Positions 1 through 7,842 of a stretch of 64,000 bases of DNA are shown here, one piece after another (positions within the stretch are counted from its first letter, which is position 1; each line of letters begins with the position of its first letter). Made by a program: the position numbers and the translations under genes. The stretch comes from SHLQ01 sp033344795 (GTDB lineage: Bacteria; Actinomycetota; Acidimicrobiia; Acidimicrobiales; SHLQ01). The stretch covers positions 2,294,001 through 2,358,000 of the forward strand of contig JAWPMS010000001.1 in NCBI GenBank assembly GCA_033344795.1, read 5' to 3'. The notes under the pieces are model-generated. The model did no database searches. It was not told where the DNA came from and worked only from the letters and a program-made list of their open reading frames with translations.

Positions 1-1071
1 CATCGAGCCGGGTTTGACCGGCTCGGATGGATAGTTTGCGACGAGAACCACGGTCTCGGTCTGACCGTAGCCGTCGTAGGGCGTGGTGTTCGTCGCAGCC
101 ATCCACGTTTCGATGACCTCTGGGTTCAGGGGTTCCCCCGCGCTCGTGCAGTGCCGCAGCGTTGACCAGTCATAGGTCGCCAAGTCCATCTGCGCGAACG
201 CTCGGTACAACGTCGGCGGGGCACAAAAGGAGGTGACCTCGAGCTCGCCGATCAGCTTGAGCATTCGGTCGAAATCGGGCTTGCCGATGATGTTCCACAT
301 GACCAGCGTCGACCCGATGATCCATTGACCGAAGAGCTTTCCCCATGCGGCTTTGGCCCAGCCGGTGTCAGACACCGTCCAATGCACGTCGTCGGGTGTG
401 AGGTCATGCCAGAAGCGAGCCGTGATCTCGTGGCCAATCGCATACACGCCGACGTGCTGCACCATCTTGGGCCCGCCGGTCGTCCCGGAGGTGAAATACA
501 ACAGCAAGGGGTCGGTCGACAGCGTGTCTGCGGGTTCGGCAGGTGCGTCGGACTGATCATTGAGGCTCGGACCAAAGCTGATCCACCCTTCGCGATCTGC
601 ACCGACCACCAACGTGCTCTGGATGGTCGGACAGAGCTGCCTGACCGTATCGAAGCGCTCCGCTCCATCGGCATCACACACCGCGGCGACGGCGCCTGAA
701 CGGTTGATCCGATATTCCTGGTCCTTGCCCATCAGCTGCGTCGTCGCAGGCATTGGAACGGCGCCGATCTGGATGCAACCAAGAATCGCGGCGTACCACT
801 CGACGATGCGCGGCAGCTGGACGAACACCTTGTCGCCTGCCTCGACGCCTTGCGCACGAAGCAGGTGTGCTGTTCGATGCGACAGATCGACGAGCTCGGC
901 AAACGTGTAGCGATTGATCGTGGTCCCGTCTGGTTCGATTCCGATCAACGCGATCTTGTCGGGGGTCTCGTCGGCTCGCCGTTGCATGACATCGCGAACG
1001 AAGTTGTACCGCTCAGGAACCTCGAGGACGAAGTTCGCCCGAGTATCGGCGTAGTTGGTCATGTTCCCCAT
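1..1071 (-). CDS. Acyl-CoA synthetase (AMP-forming), 3' part missing
   Basis: ANL-superfamily ligase that activates a carboxylic acid as acyl-AMP and then forms acyl-CoA. The reading frame enters from position 1071 and runs off the window at 1, so only about 357 residues of a usual 540-560 are visible. The phosphate-binding signature YFTSGTTGGPK lies near residue 200, and the A5-type motif YGQTE is close to the window edge. An N-terminal segment with NFVRDVMQRRA and the style around the P-loop resemble acetyl/medium-chain acyl-CoA synthetases; substrate cannot be assigned. The ATG at 1069-1071 is in frame with a second ATG at 1060-1062 and either may be used. It follows cobS by 92 bases on the same strand but has no obvious functional link to cobalamin. 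Confidence 0.9.
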   Translation of the reverse strand, partial: MGNMTNYADTRANFVLEVPERYNFVRDVMQRRADETPDKIALIGIEPDGTTINRYTFAELVDLSHRTAHLLRAQGVEAGDKVFVQLPRIVEWYAAILGCIQIGAVPMPATTQLMGKDQEYRINRSGAVAAVCDADGAERFDTVRQLCPTIQSTLVVGADREGWISFGPSLNDQSDAPAEPADTLSTDPLLLYFTSGTTGGPKMVQHVGVYAIGHEITARFWHDLTPDDVHWTVSDTGWAKAAWGKLFGQWIIGSTLVMWNIIGKPDFDRMLKLIGELEVTSFCAPPTLYRAFAQMDLATYDWSTLRHCTSAGEPLNPEVIETWMAATNTTPYDGYGQTETVVLVANYPSEPVKPGSM

Positions 1072-1163
1072 GTATCCCCCCGGAGTGTCCGCCGCTTTGC
1101 AGCAACCTCATTGGAAGGTACCCGACCAACCTGCCCAGCGGTACCGGCCAGCTGGCAGTTCGC

Positions 1164-1913
1164 TCAACCCGCAGAGGTCACGATCAGGGTGGCGAGCGAA
1201 GCGAGCACGTGGATTGCGCCGAGTACATCTCCGTTGATGCCGCCGATCTTTCGGATGGAGAGCGCGACGACGCCGATGGTCGCAACGGTCGCCGCGCCGA
1301 TGGTCACCAACGGAAAGATCGGCGACAGCACGACCGTCGTCGCGACACCTACGAAGAAGCCGCATGTGACGGCGAGGGGGGAGAGGCGAGCCATGTACGA
1401 GGCACCCATGCCATCGCCCGCTGGCGGAGCGAGCAGCATGGCAGCGAGCGCCATGGCGCGCCCGAGCGTCTGTGCCACAACCAGAGCGGCAAAACCCTCC
1501 CGTGGACCGAGTTGGCTGACGGCCGCAACCTCGGTGATCAACGCCATCACCAGAGCTGCGGTTCCATACGTGCCGAGTCGCGAGTCCTTCAAAATTTCCA
1601 TGCGCTGTTCGACGTCCCACCCGCCACCGAACGCGTCAGCGATATCCGCGAGTCCATCGTGGTGAAACGCTCCGGTGATCAGCAGCGTGACTCCAAGAGC
1701 GAGACATGCAGATACAAGTGGGACGAAGAATTCGCTCGCTGCGTAGTACGTGGCCCCCGCAGTCGATCCGATCAACAGACCGATGACCGGAAACCATGGC
1801 ACCGCTTTCGCGATGTCCACCTGGGCTCGGCCACCTCGCGAGACATCGCCAACGGGGACGCGCGTGAGAAATCCAGCTGCCACATGAAGACTGTTGGCGG
1901 ACGGTCTCTTCAT
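1164..1913 (-). CDS. cobS: Adenosylcobinamide-GDP ribazoletransferase
   Basis: Membrane enzyme joining adenosylcobinamide-GDP to alpha-ribazole (phosphate), the last step of cobalamin nucleotide-loop assembly. About 249 residues with several hydrophobic segments and the family signature HHDGLADIADAFGGG near residue 80. The ATG at 1911-1913 overlaps the cobT stop as ATGA, so this start is preferred over in-frame ATGs upstream that would extend into cobT. Last member of the cobalamin operon. A C-terminal glycine-poor hydrophobic tail is typical of CobS. Confidence 0.93.
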   Translation of the reverse strand: MKRPSANSLHVAAGFLTRVPVGDVSRGGRAQVDIAKAVPWFPVIGLLIGSTAGATYYAASEFFVPLVSACLALGVTLLITGAFHHDGLADIADAFGGGWDVEQRMEILKDSRLGTYGTAALVMALITEVAAVSQLGPREGFAALVVAQTLGRAMALAAMLLAPPAGDGMGASYMARLSPLAVTCGFFVGVATTVVLSPIFPLVTIGAATVATIGVVALSIRKIGGINGDVLGAIHVLASLATLIVTSAG

Positions 1914-2911
1914 GTCGTGGCAAACCACTCGGAGAAGGTCGGGACGTCGGTGACGAGCTTGCATGCCATGGCAACCAGAGGCACGGCAGCCATTGCTCCC
2001 GACGCTTCGCCCAAACGCATGTCGAGTGTGAGCAGAGGGTCGAGGCCGAGGTGGTCAAGCACGAGTTGATGTCCAGGTTCAGGTGAACGATGCCCAGCTC
2101 GACAATTGGCGATCAATGTGGGCGAAACCTGGTGAAGCGTCAGAGCTGGTGATGTGCAGATGTATCCATCGAGCAAGACGGGAATCGAGCGCACCCTCGC
2201 CTCGACGATCGCCCCGGCGATGGCCACCAACTCAGCCCCGCCGACCTCGCGCAAGACTTCGAGCGGATCGGTCACACCCGCGATTCGGTTCACCGCATCG
2301 GTGACCACTGCGGTCTTTGTCTCGAGAGCCTCGTCATCGATGCCGGTCCCCCGGCCGACGAAGGATCCCGCGTGGGGTCCGATGAGCGCAGTGCACACCG
2401 CAGCCGCCGCAGTGGTATTTCCGATACCCATCTCACCGACGATCAACAGGTCGGCCTGGATCGAGCGGACCCTCGCTCGTCCGGCCTCGAACGCTTCTGC
2501 GAAACGCTCATGGGAGAGCGCGGCCTCGACACGAAGATTGTTGGTCGGGTTGCCGACGCCAACATCGATCGCCTGCACCGTTGCCCCCGCCACCGCGGCG
2601 AGCGCGGAGACGCTGGCTTTCTCCGCGTTGAAGGCGGCGAGCATCGCGGCGGTGACATCGGACGGGTAGGCGCTCACTCCCTCTTCAACCACACCGTGAT
2701 CAGCGGCGAAGATCAGCGCAACAGGATGGTCCACCGACGGACTGGCGGTGTGCTGCCATCCGGCCATCCATCGTGCGGTGTCCTCGAGCCGAGCCATCGA
2801 ACCCGGCGGACGCAAGATGTCGGCGATCCGCTTCTCGATGGCCTTGGTCGCTGTTCGGTCCACCTCGGGGGCGCCCGCCACCTCGGCAATGAGCTCGGCG
2901 GTCGTCACCAT
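1910..2911 (-). CDS. cobT: Nicotinate-nucleotide--dimethylbenzimidazole phosphoribosyltransferase
   Basis: Makes alpha-ribazole phosphate from nicotinate mononucleotide and dimethylbenzimidazole, supplying the lower ligand of cobalamin. The 333-residue protein has the usual CobT length and motifs, including FAADHGVVEEGVSAYP near residue 70, GEMGIGNTTAAAA near residue 157 and the C-terminal RLGEASGAM that carries the catalytic glutamate. It overlaps cobU upstream by 7 bases and cobS downstream by 4, implying translational coupling. No bluB or other dimethylbenzimidazole-making gene is visible here. Confidence 0.95.
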   Translation of the reverse strand: MVTTAELIAEVAGAPEVDRTATKAIEKRIADILRPPGSMARLEDTARWMAGWQHTASPSVDHPVALIFAADHGVVEEGVSAYPSDVTAAMLAAFNAEKASVSALAAVAGATVQAIDVGVGNPTNNLRVEAALSHERFAEAFEAGRARVRSIQADLLIVGEMGIGNTTAAAAVCTALIGPHAGSFVGRGTGIDDEALETKTAVVTDAVNRIAGVTDPLEVLREVGGAELVAIAGAIVEARVRSIPVLLDGYICTSPALTLHQVSPTLIANCRAGHRSPEPGHQLVLDHLGLDPLLTLDMRLGEASGAMAAVPLVAMACKLVTDVPTFSEWFATT

Positions 2912-3447
2912 GTGATCTCGAGAGACTCCAGGCGTGTGACCTTTCCCGCGGTAACGAAGAATGTGCTCTCGGCTCGGGAAGCCAACCGCTGATTGAACCG
3001 CCCCAGCACATCTCGGTACCTTCGGCCGAGCTCGGTTTCCGGGTGTACGCCGAGTCCCACCTCATTCGTGATGACGATTGTGGGATCGGTACGGCTGACG
3101 AATGCGTGAGAGAGTATCGACGCATGTTCGTCGATCTGGGCCTCGGTCTTGTCGGCAAACATCATGTTGTTCACGAGCATGGTGATGCAGTCGACGATGA
3201 GTAGAGCGCCGGGTTCAACGGCGACCACATCGTGAGCGTTCAGAAGGGGGGCCTCGATGAGGCCCCAGCCGACCGGCCGGTCGTGTTGGTGACGGCTGAT
3301 ACGACGAGCCATGTCGTCGTCGCTGGGTTGCGCGGTTGCCGCCACGATGACGTCACCAGACCAGGCCTCTCCCAGCCTGACGGCCAGATCACTCTTGCCG
3401 CTCCGTGCGCCGCCGACCAGTAGGGAGAATCCACGTCCGAGTTGCAT
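2905..3447 (-). CDS. cobU: Adenosylcobinamide kinase / adenosylcobinamide-phosphate guanylyltransferase
   Basis: Bifunctional enzyme that phosphorylates adenosylcobinamide and transfers GMP to it, allowing both the final de novo steps and cobinamide salvage. The 180-residue protein begins with the P-loop LVGGARSGKSDLA, has the RRISRHQHDRP segment around the guanylylated histidine, and TNEVGLGVHPE near residue 130, all typical of CobU/CobP. Its ATG abuts the cobO stop (shared base 3447), and its own end overlaps cobT by 7 bases. Confidence 0.95.
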   Translation of the reverse strand: MQLGRGFSLLVGGARSGKSDLAVRLGEAWSGDVIVAATAQPSDDDMARRISRHQHDRPVGWGLIEAPLLNAHDVVAVEPGALLIVDCITMLVNNMMFADKTEAQIDEHASILSHAFVSRTDPTIVITNEVGLGVHPETELGRRYRDVLGRFNQRLASRAESTFFVTAGKVTRLESLEITW

Positions 3448-4013
3448 CAGTAATCAATGCCCTTCTTGGCGAGGATGCCCTTGTCGAACGCGTGCTTCAC
3501 CTTGACCACCTCGCTCACGGTGTCGGCCACATCGATCAGTTCCTGCGGAGCGTCTCGGCCGGTGATGACGATGCTGACTTTCTCGGGTCGATTGCGGATC
3601 GTCTCGTAGACCGGATCTGCATCGATCCAACCCCAGTTGATCAGGTAGGTCAGCTCATCGAGGATGATGAGCTGATGCTCGCCGGCCATGATGAGGTCTC
3701 GGGCGCGGTCCCAGCCCTGTTGCGCCAGCTTCTTGTCGTGTTCGATGTCCTCTGAGTTCCAGGTGAATCCCTCTCCCTCGTTGAACCAATCGACCCCCAA
3801 TTGACGGCCGATCTTCTCCTCGCCGACATTCCATTCGCCAGATTTGATGAACTGCACGACAGCGACGTTCCAGTCGCGGGCGATTCCGCGGATCATCACC
3901 CCAAACGCTGAAGTCGACTTGCCTTTGCCATCGCCGGTGTTGACAATGACGATCGACTTTGCGACTGCGCTTCGGTCTTCGATGGGGTTTTCGGTGATTG
4001 GTTCAGTTGCCAT
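3447..4013 (-). CDS. cobO: Cob(I)yrinic acid a,c-diamide adenosyltransferase
   Basis: ATP:corrinoid adenosyltransferase of the CobA/CobO (BtuR) family, which attaches the 5'-deoxyadenosyl upper ligand. The 188-residue protein carries the glycine-rich P-loop NTGDGKGKSTSAFG near residue 27, VVQFIKSGEWNVGEE, and the Walker-B-like LIILDELTYLINWGW. It overlaps the end of the upstream ABC ATPase gene by 11 bases. Together with CobU, CobT and CobS it converts incoming corrinoids or cobinamide to adenosylcobalamin; no corrin-ring genes are in the window, so a salvage role fits. Confidence 0.95.
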   Translation of the reverse strand: MATEPITENPIEDRSAVAKSIVIVNTGDGKGKSTSAFGVMIRGIARDWNVAVVQFIKSGEWNVGEEKIGRQLGVDWFNEGEGFTWNSEDIEHDKKLAQQGWDRARDLIMAGEHQLIILDELTYLINWGWIDADPVYETIRNRPEKVSIVITGRDAPQELIDVADTVSEVVKVKHAFDKGILAKKGIDY

Positions 4014-4860
4014 GGGAGTTCTCCGGGTTCGTCGGCGAATGGGGTGCCCGTTCGGGGAACGGTGCAGAGTCTGCCTGATCGATCCGAGGGACGACCAGTA
4101 CTGAATTTCCTTGACGGTTCACGTGTACCTCGGCGCCGTAGTAGGCGGAGATGTGCTTCTCGGTGAGCACGGAGACCGCGGAACCCTCAGCGACGACGCC
4201 GCCATCCGCGAGCAGGATGAGCTGGTCGGCGAACTGGCCGGCCAGCGTGAGGTCGTGCATCGTCGTGATGATCGTTCGTCGCGAGTTCTGACGGAGGCGA
4301 TCGAGCAGTCGTAACACTTCCTGCTGGTGCCCGAGATCGAGCGCGGATGTTGGTTCGTCGAGGAGCAGAATTGGTGCCTCCTGGACAAGGGCCCGCCCGA
4401 TCACCGCCCGTTGGCGTTCGCCGCCCGACAGCGTCTCAACGGTTCGACCAGACATCTCGCTGAGATCCAGCTCGGCGAGAATGTTTTGTGCGATCTCGAC
4501 GTCGGCTGTCGATGGAACGGCCAAAGGTGACAGGTGGGGAGTTCGTCCGAGCAGGACGTAATCAAGAACGTTCATGCCCTGCGGGATCGTCGGTGTCTGT
4601 GGAACCCACGACACCAGCTTGGCCCGTTCGCGACCCGAAATCTTCTGCACGTCTTGGCCAAAGATGTCGATCCTTCCCTCAGGCTTGACGCTTCCCGCGA
4701 GCGCCCGAAGAAGTGTTGACTTACCCGCGCCATTCGGGCCGATGATGGACATCCACGATCCCTCGTCGATCGACAGGGAGACATTGCGGAGCAGCACCGT
4801 GTCCTTGATCGACACCCCGACGTCTTCGGCGAGTAGGGCCGTGGTCTTCGTAACTGTCAT
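4003..4860 (-). CDS. btuD: Cobalamin/corrinoid ABC transporter ATP-binding protein
   Basis: Cytoplasmic ATPase of a FecCD/BtuCD-type importer. The 285-residue protein shows Walker A GPNGAGKSTLLRALAG near residue 40, the ABC signature LSGGERQRAVIGRAL and Walker B ILLLDEPTSALDL. Its start overlaps the permease stop by 4 bases (ATGA). The tail after about residue 255 is proline- and serine-rich and not part of the ATPase fold. Corrinoid specificity is inferred from the riboswitch upstream and the four cob genes downstream, since sequence alone does not separate cobalamin from siderophore importers. Confidence 0.9.
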   Translation of the reverse strand: MTVTKTTALLAEDVGVSIKDTVLLRNVSLSIDEGSWMSIIGPNGAGKSTLLRALAGSVKPEGRIDIFGQDVQKISGRERAKLVSWVPQTPTIPQGMNVLDYVLLGRTPHLSPLAVPSTADVEIAQNILAELDLSEMSGRTVETLSGGERQRAVIGRALVQEAPILLLDEPTSALDLGHQQEVLRLLDRLRQNSRRTIITTMHDLTLAGQFADQLILLADGGVVAEGSAVSVLTEKHISAYYGAEVHVNRQGNSVLVVPRIDQADSAPFPERAPHSPTNPENSHGN

Positions 4861-5894
4861 GTCCGTGATGCCGTTCGGAGGATGACGACGAAGAATGGGG
4901 CCCCGAAGAACGCGGTGACCACGCCGATCGGCAGCTCAGCGGGGGTCAACGCCGTGCGGGCGACAAGGTCGCTGAGTACCAGAAAGCCAGCGCCCACCGC
5001 AATCGACATTGGCACGATGACGCGATAGCTCGAACCGAAAAGCAATCGCACCGTGTGCGGAACGATCAGCCCGACGAAGGCGATGAGACCGCTCACGGCC
5101 ACTGCGGCTGCTGTCAGCAGAGACGCGACCACCACCAGCACGATGCGGGTCCTGCCGACCGACAGGCCGAGCATCGACGCCTCGTCATCGCCCACCGACA
5201 AGATGTCGAGGGTCCGACCTGCAAGAGCGAGCAACGTGAGGCAGATCGCCGCGACGGGGAACAACTGCAGCACTTCCGTCCAGCCGCTGGTGTTCAAACC
5301 GCCCAGAAACCATGTGTACACCTGGCGAAGGTCGTCGGTGTCTTGTTGCTGGAGGAAGGTCTGAATCGCGGTGAAGAAGCTGGCGACGGCGACTCCCGCC
5401 AAGATCAGCGAGGTTGACGCGCGGGTGCGGTCACCAAGAACGCCAATCGTCCATGTCAGGGCCACGGATGAGAGTGCGCCGATGAACGCCAGAATCTGCA
5501 CCATGTCGAGGAACCCTCGTCCGTCACCGAGGTCGTAAATGAACGCGATCGTCGCTCCCAGCCCACCTCCGGCGGCAACGCCAAGTAAGTACGGGTCAGC
5601 GAGCGGGTTCTGAAAGACACCTTGGTAGGTGGCACCAGCGGTCGCCAGCGCCGCACCCACCAGCAGGCCAAGCGCGATACGAGGCAATCGAAGGTTCCGT
5701 ACGATCGAGATCTGGCGCTCGTTGAGGCCCGAGTCGATGTCGCCAGGGGTGACTGCATCGAACAGTTCGAGCAGGGTGCCCGTTCGATCGATCGACGTCG
5801 GTCCGATGACAAGTGCCGTGACGATAGCGACGACCACGAACACCGCCGCGCCGACCAACCAAGTGATCTTGGTGGCGGCAGGGCGGGTGTTCAT
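4857..5894 (-). CDS. btuC: Cobalamin/corrinoid ABC transporter permease
   Basis: FecCD/BtuC-family inner-membrane subunit of 345 residues with about ten predicted hydrophobic segments. Family motifs are present: RLPRIALGLLVGAALATAGA near residue 70, NPLADPYLLGVAAGGGLGA, and GLIAFVGLIVPHTVRLLFG near residue 270, the part that contacts the ATPase. It starts 4 bases after the stop of the binding-protein gene and overlaps the ATPase gene by 4, so it sits inside a tightly coupled operon under the riboswitch. Confidence 0.92.
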   Translation of the reverse strand: MNTRPAATKITWLVGAAVFVVVAIVTALVIGPTSIDRTGTLLELFDAVTPGDIDSGLNERQISIVRNLRLPRIALGLLVGAALATAGATYQGVFQNPLADPYLLGVAAGGGLGATIAFIYDLGDGRGFLDMVQILAFIGALSSVALTWTIGVLGDRTRASTSLILAGVAVASFFTAIQTFLQQQDTDDLRQVYTWFLGGLNTSGWTEVLQLFPVAAICLTLLALAGRTLDILSVGDDEASMLGLSVGRTRIVLVVVASLLTAAAVAVSGLIAFVGLIVPHTVRLLFGSSYRVIVPMSIAVGAGFLVLSDLVARTALTPAELPIGVVTAFFGAPFFVVILRTASRT

Positions 5895-5898
5895 GTGA

Positions 5899-6882
5899 CT
5901 AGCTCGCCGCCACGAGGGCGACGTCTGCGACTGCGGCTCCGGCCACCTCGACGAATTCCACGAGGCGTGGTCCCCACCGACTCACAACATCGTCATTGAG
6001 TTCAACGATGTTGCCGTTCTGCACAGCCTGGAGCTGGTCCCACCCAGGTCGCGCAGCGACCGTCTCGGCTGTCTGTTCGCAGCACACGGTGTCCGCGAGA
6101 AAGATGATGTCCGGATCAGCGGTGACGAGGAACTCTTCGTTGAGTTGCGGATACCCGAAGAACTCGCCGTCAGGATCTGCCGCGTCCGCAGCGTTCACCA
6201 GGCCGAGCATGGTGTAGACCTCACCGATGAACGTACTGGACGTCACGCTGTAGAGCGTGTTGTCGAGCTCGTGGTAATAGGACAACGGTGTCTCTCGCGC
6301 CGGGAGGGCATCGATCACGGCGGCGATATCGGTCTGCATTTGGCCGACCAACTCTGCGGCCTCGCCAACGTGTCCGGTGGCCGCACCAAGCTGTTCGATC
6401 TGGGTGTACACGTCGTCGATGGTGATCGCTGCAGGTAAGACCATGTTCTCGACTCCCACGACGTCAAGGCCCTCGATCGGTGCCGATGACACGACCAAGG
6501 TGGGGTCGAAGCCGGCGATTGCTTCGACGTTGGGTTCGAAGCCGGAAAGATCCGTGACCGGCGCTTCTTCAGGGAAGTACGAGAATGAATCGACGGCGAC
6601 CACGAGTTCACCGGCACCGATGGCAAACAACATCTCTGTGGCCGTCGGGCTCACCGACACGATTCGCAGATCTGCGACCTCTTCGACTGTCGTCGATGTT
6701 TCGACGGGTTCCTCGTTGCTCGGTTCGGATGGGACTTCGTCCTCCATCACATCCTCGGCGACGGTGTCGGCGGTTGTCTCCGGGGTTGCTTCACCGGTCA
6801 CGGTGGAATCAGCATCGCTGCCGCACGCAGCAGCGAATAGACAGATGGTCGCAAGCAGAGCGACTAGGGCACGGATCTTCAT
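5899..6882 (-). CDS. btuF: Cobalamin/corrinoid-binding lipoprotein
   Basis: Periplasmic-binding-protein-like lipoprotein of about 327 residues that delivers corrinoid to the permease. The chosen ATG (6880-6882) follows AGGAGACAACC and gives a clean signal MKIRALVALLATICLFAAAC ending in a lipobox cysteine at residue 20; a longer in-frame reading to 7080 would run through the riboswitch and is rejected. A Glu/Thr-rich linker (about residues 25-65) precedes the BtuF/TroA-like domain with RIVSVSPTATEMLFAIGAG and a late DTVCCEQTAE segment. First gene of the cobalamin operon, controlled by the overlapping riboswitch. Confidence 0.92.
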   Translation of the reverse strand: MKIRALVALLATICLFAAACGSDADSTVTGEATPETTADTVAEDVMEDEVPSEPSNEEPVETSTTVEEVADLRIVSVSPTATEMLFAIGAGELVVAVDSFSYFPEEAPVTDLSGFEPNVEAIAGFDPTLVVSSAPIEGLDVVGVENMVLPAAITIDDVYTQIEQLGAATGHVGEAAELVGQMQTDIAAVIDALPARETPLSYYHELDNTLYSVTSSTFIGEVYTMLGLVNAADAADPDGEFFGYPQLNEEFLVTADPDIIFLADTVCCEQTAETVAARPGWDQLQAVQNGNIVELNDDVVSRWGPRLVEFVEVAGAAVADVALVAAS

Positions 6883-6883
6883 G

Positions 6884-7056
6884 GTTGTCTCCTGGCTGAT
6901 CTGCACAGGAGTTTCCGGCGCACACCAGCCCCTTCCTCGAGGGCGTTTGTGGTTTCTTTCTGCTGCGGAACTCGACCGGGCTTGGTCCACGGGGGACATC
7001 ACCGTTGCGGGACAGCGTCGGAATCTCACCGAACTTCGGAACCTGACAGCGGGGCA
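6884..7056 (-). promoter_or_regulatory. Cobalamin (AdoCbl) riboswitch
   Basis: Read on the minus strand, the leader holds the hallmark core CGGTGAGATTCCG followed by CGCTGTCCCGCAACGGTGA (complement of 6999-7031) and, about 100 bases on, the B12 box ATCAGCCAGGAGACAACC (complement of 6883-6900). In the consensus the B12 box reads AGCCAGGAGACC. Here the box contains the AGGAGA ribosome binding site of btuF, so ligand-driven kissing-loop folding would hide the site: translational control. The outer boundary near 7056 is approximate. Confidence 0.93.
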
Positions 7057-7111
7057 AGTGTAGTCAGCAAAGTCCGACATCGGGTCGGCTTGCCGTGCGA
7101 CACTCGGCCCA

Positions 7112-7834
7112 ATGCGTTTGAAGCTTGTCCTGTTCCTGGTCGCAGTCGCCGCTCTGACCGGCTGCGACAGCTACATCGAGGAAGCTCGGGTGCAGGGCGA
7201 TGGCACCGTGGAGTTCGCTGCACAAGCGATCGTTGTGTGTACCGATCCGCTTCAACAGGAGATCTGGGGTGGCGATCCATGCGATGACATCGATGCGGCC
7301 GTCCGCTCGGGCGACGTCGGCGATCTTCCGTTTGGTTTCGAGCTCGACCCTGACCGCGTGAGTCTCGTCGGTACCGGTGAAGCGGATAGACGGACGATCG
7401 ATGTTCTGTGGAATGGCACCATCGACGAACTGTCCACGGTGCTCGTCTCGTCGGGAACCATTCGCGAGCTCGACGCCGAGCGAACCGAGGTCGTCTTCAC
7501 ACCGGCGGAGGCCCCGGCCGACCAATTGCGGTCGTCGACCGATGCGGGTCTGATCGATGCGTTGCGAGTCTCGCGGTGGACGCCGGGAGAGTTTCGCGTC
7601 AAGACGCCTGATCTCGTCGTCGAGCACAACGGCGATGACATACGTGGACGGCTGGTGATCTGGAATGTTGACGACGACCATCCCGACGAGTTCCGGGTGG
7701 TGTGGAGTTCGGCTGATCCACCTCGGCGATGGTGGGCATGGGCGATCGCGGCTGTCGTACTGAGCGGCGTTCTGATTCTGATGGTGACCATCGAGGGACC
7801 AGCTCAGAATCGAAGAAAGAAGCCGCCTGCCTGA
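7112..7834 (+). CDS. LppM-like lipoprotein with C-terminal membrane anchor
   Basis: A 240-residue envelope protein. Residues 1-18 form a signal with lipobox LTGC; residues 19-205 are a soluble acidic, beta-rich domain; residues about 208-226 are a transmembrane helix followed by a basic tail. This topology (lipobox, about 180-residue domain, C-terminal helix) recalls the LppM domain family of mycobacteria, but I cannot confirm homology from sequence alone. It is transcribed away from the cobalamin riboswitch, with about 55 bases between them for two divergent promoters. Function unknown. Confidence 0.8.
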   Translation: MRLKLVLFLVAVAALTGCDSYIEEARVQGDGTVEFAAQAIVVCTDPLQQEIWGGDPCDDIDAAVRSGDVGDLPFGFELDPDRVSLVGTGEADRRTIDVLWNGTIDELSTVLVSSGTIRELDAERTEVVFTPAEAPADQLRSSTDAGLIDALRVSRWTPGEFRVKTPDLVVEHNGDDIRGRLVIWNVDDDHPDEFRVVWSSADPPRRWWAWAIAAVVLSGVLILMVTIEGPAQNRRKKPPA

Positions 7835-7842
7835 CGCTGCAC

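Noticed and set aside
850..1665. Plus-strand ORF of 271 codons
   Set aside because: Antisense to the acyl-CoA synthetase and cobS, with composition typical of a shadow frame.
6883..7080. N-terminal extension of btuF to 7080
   Set aside because: It would translate the riboswitch and delay the signal peptide by 66 residues; the ATG at 6882 has a good ribosome binding site and signal.
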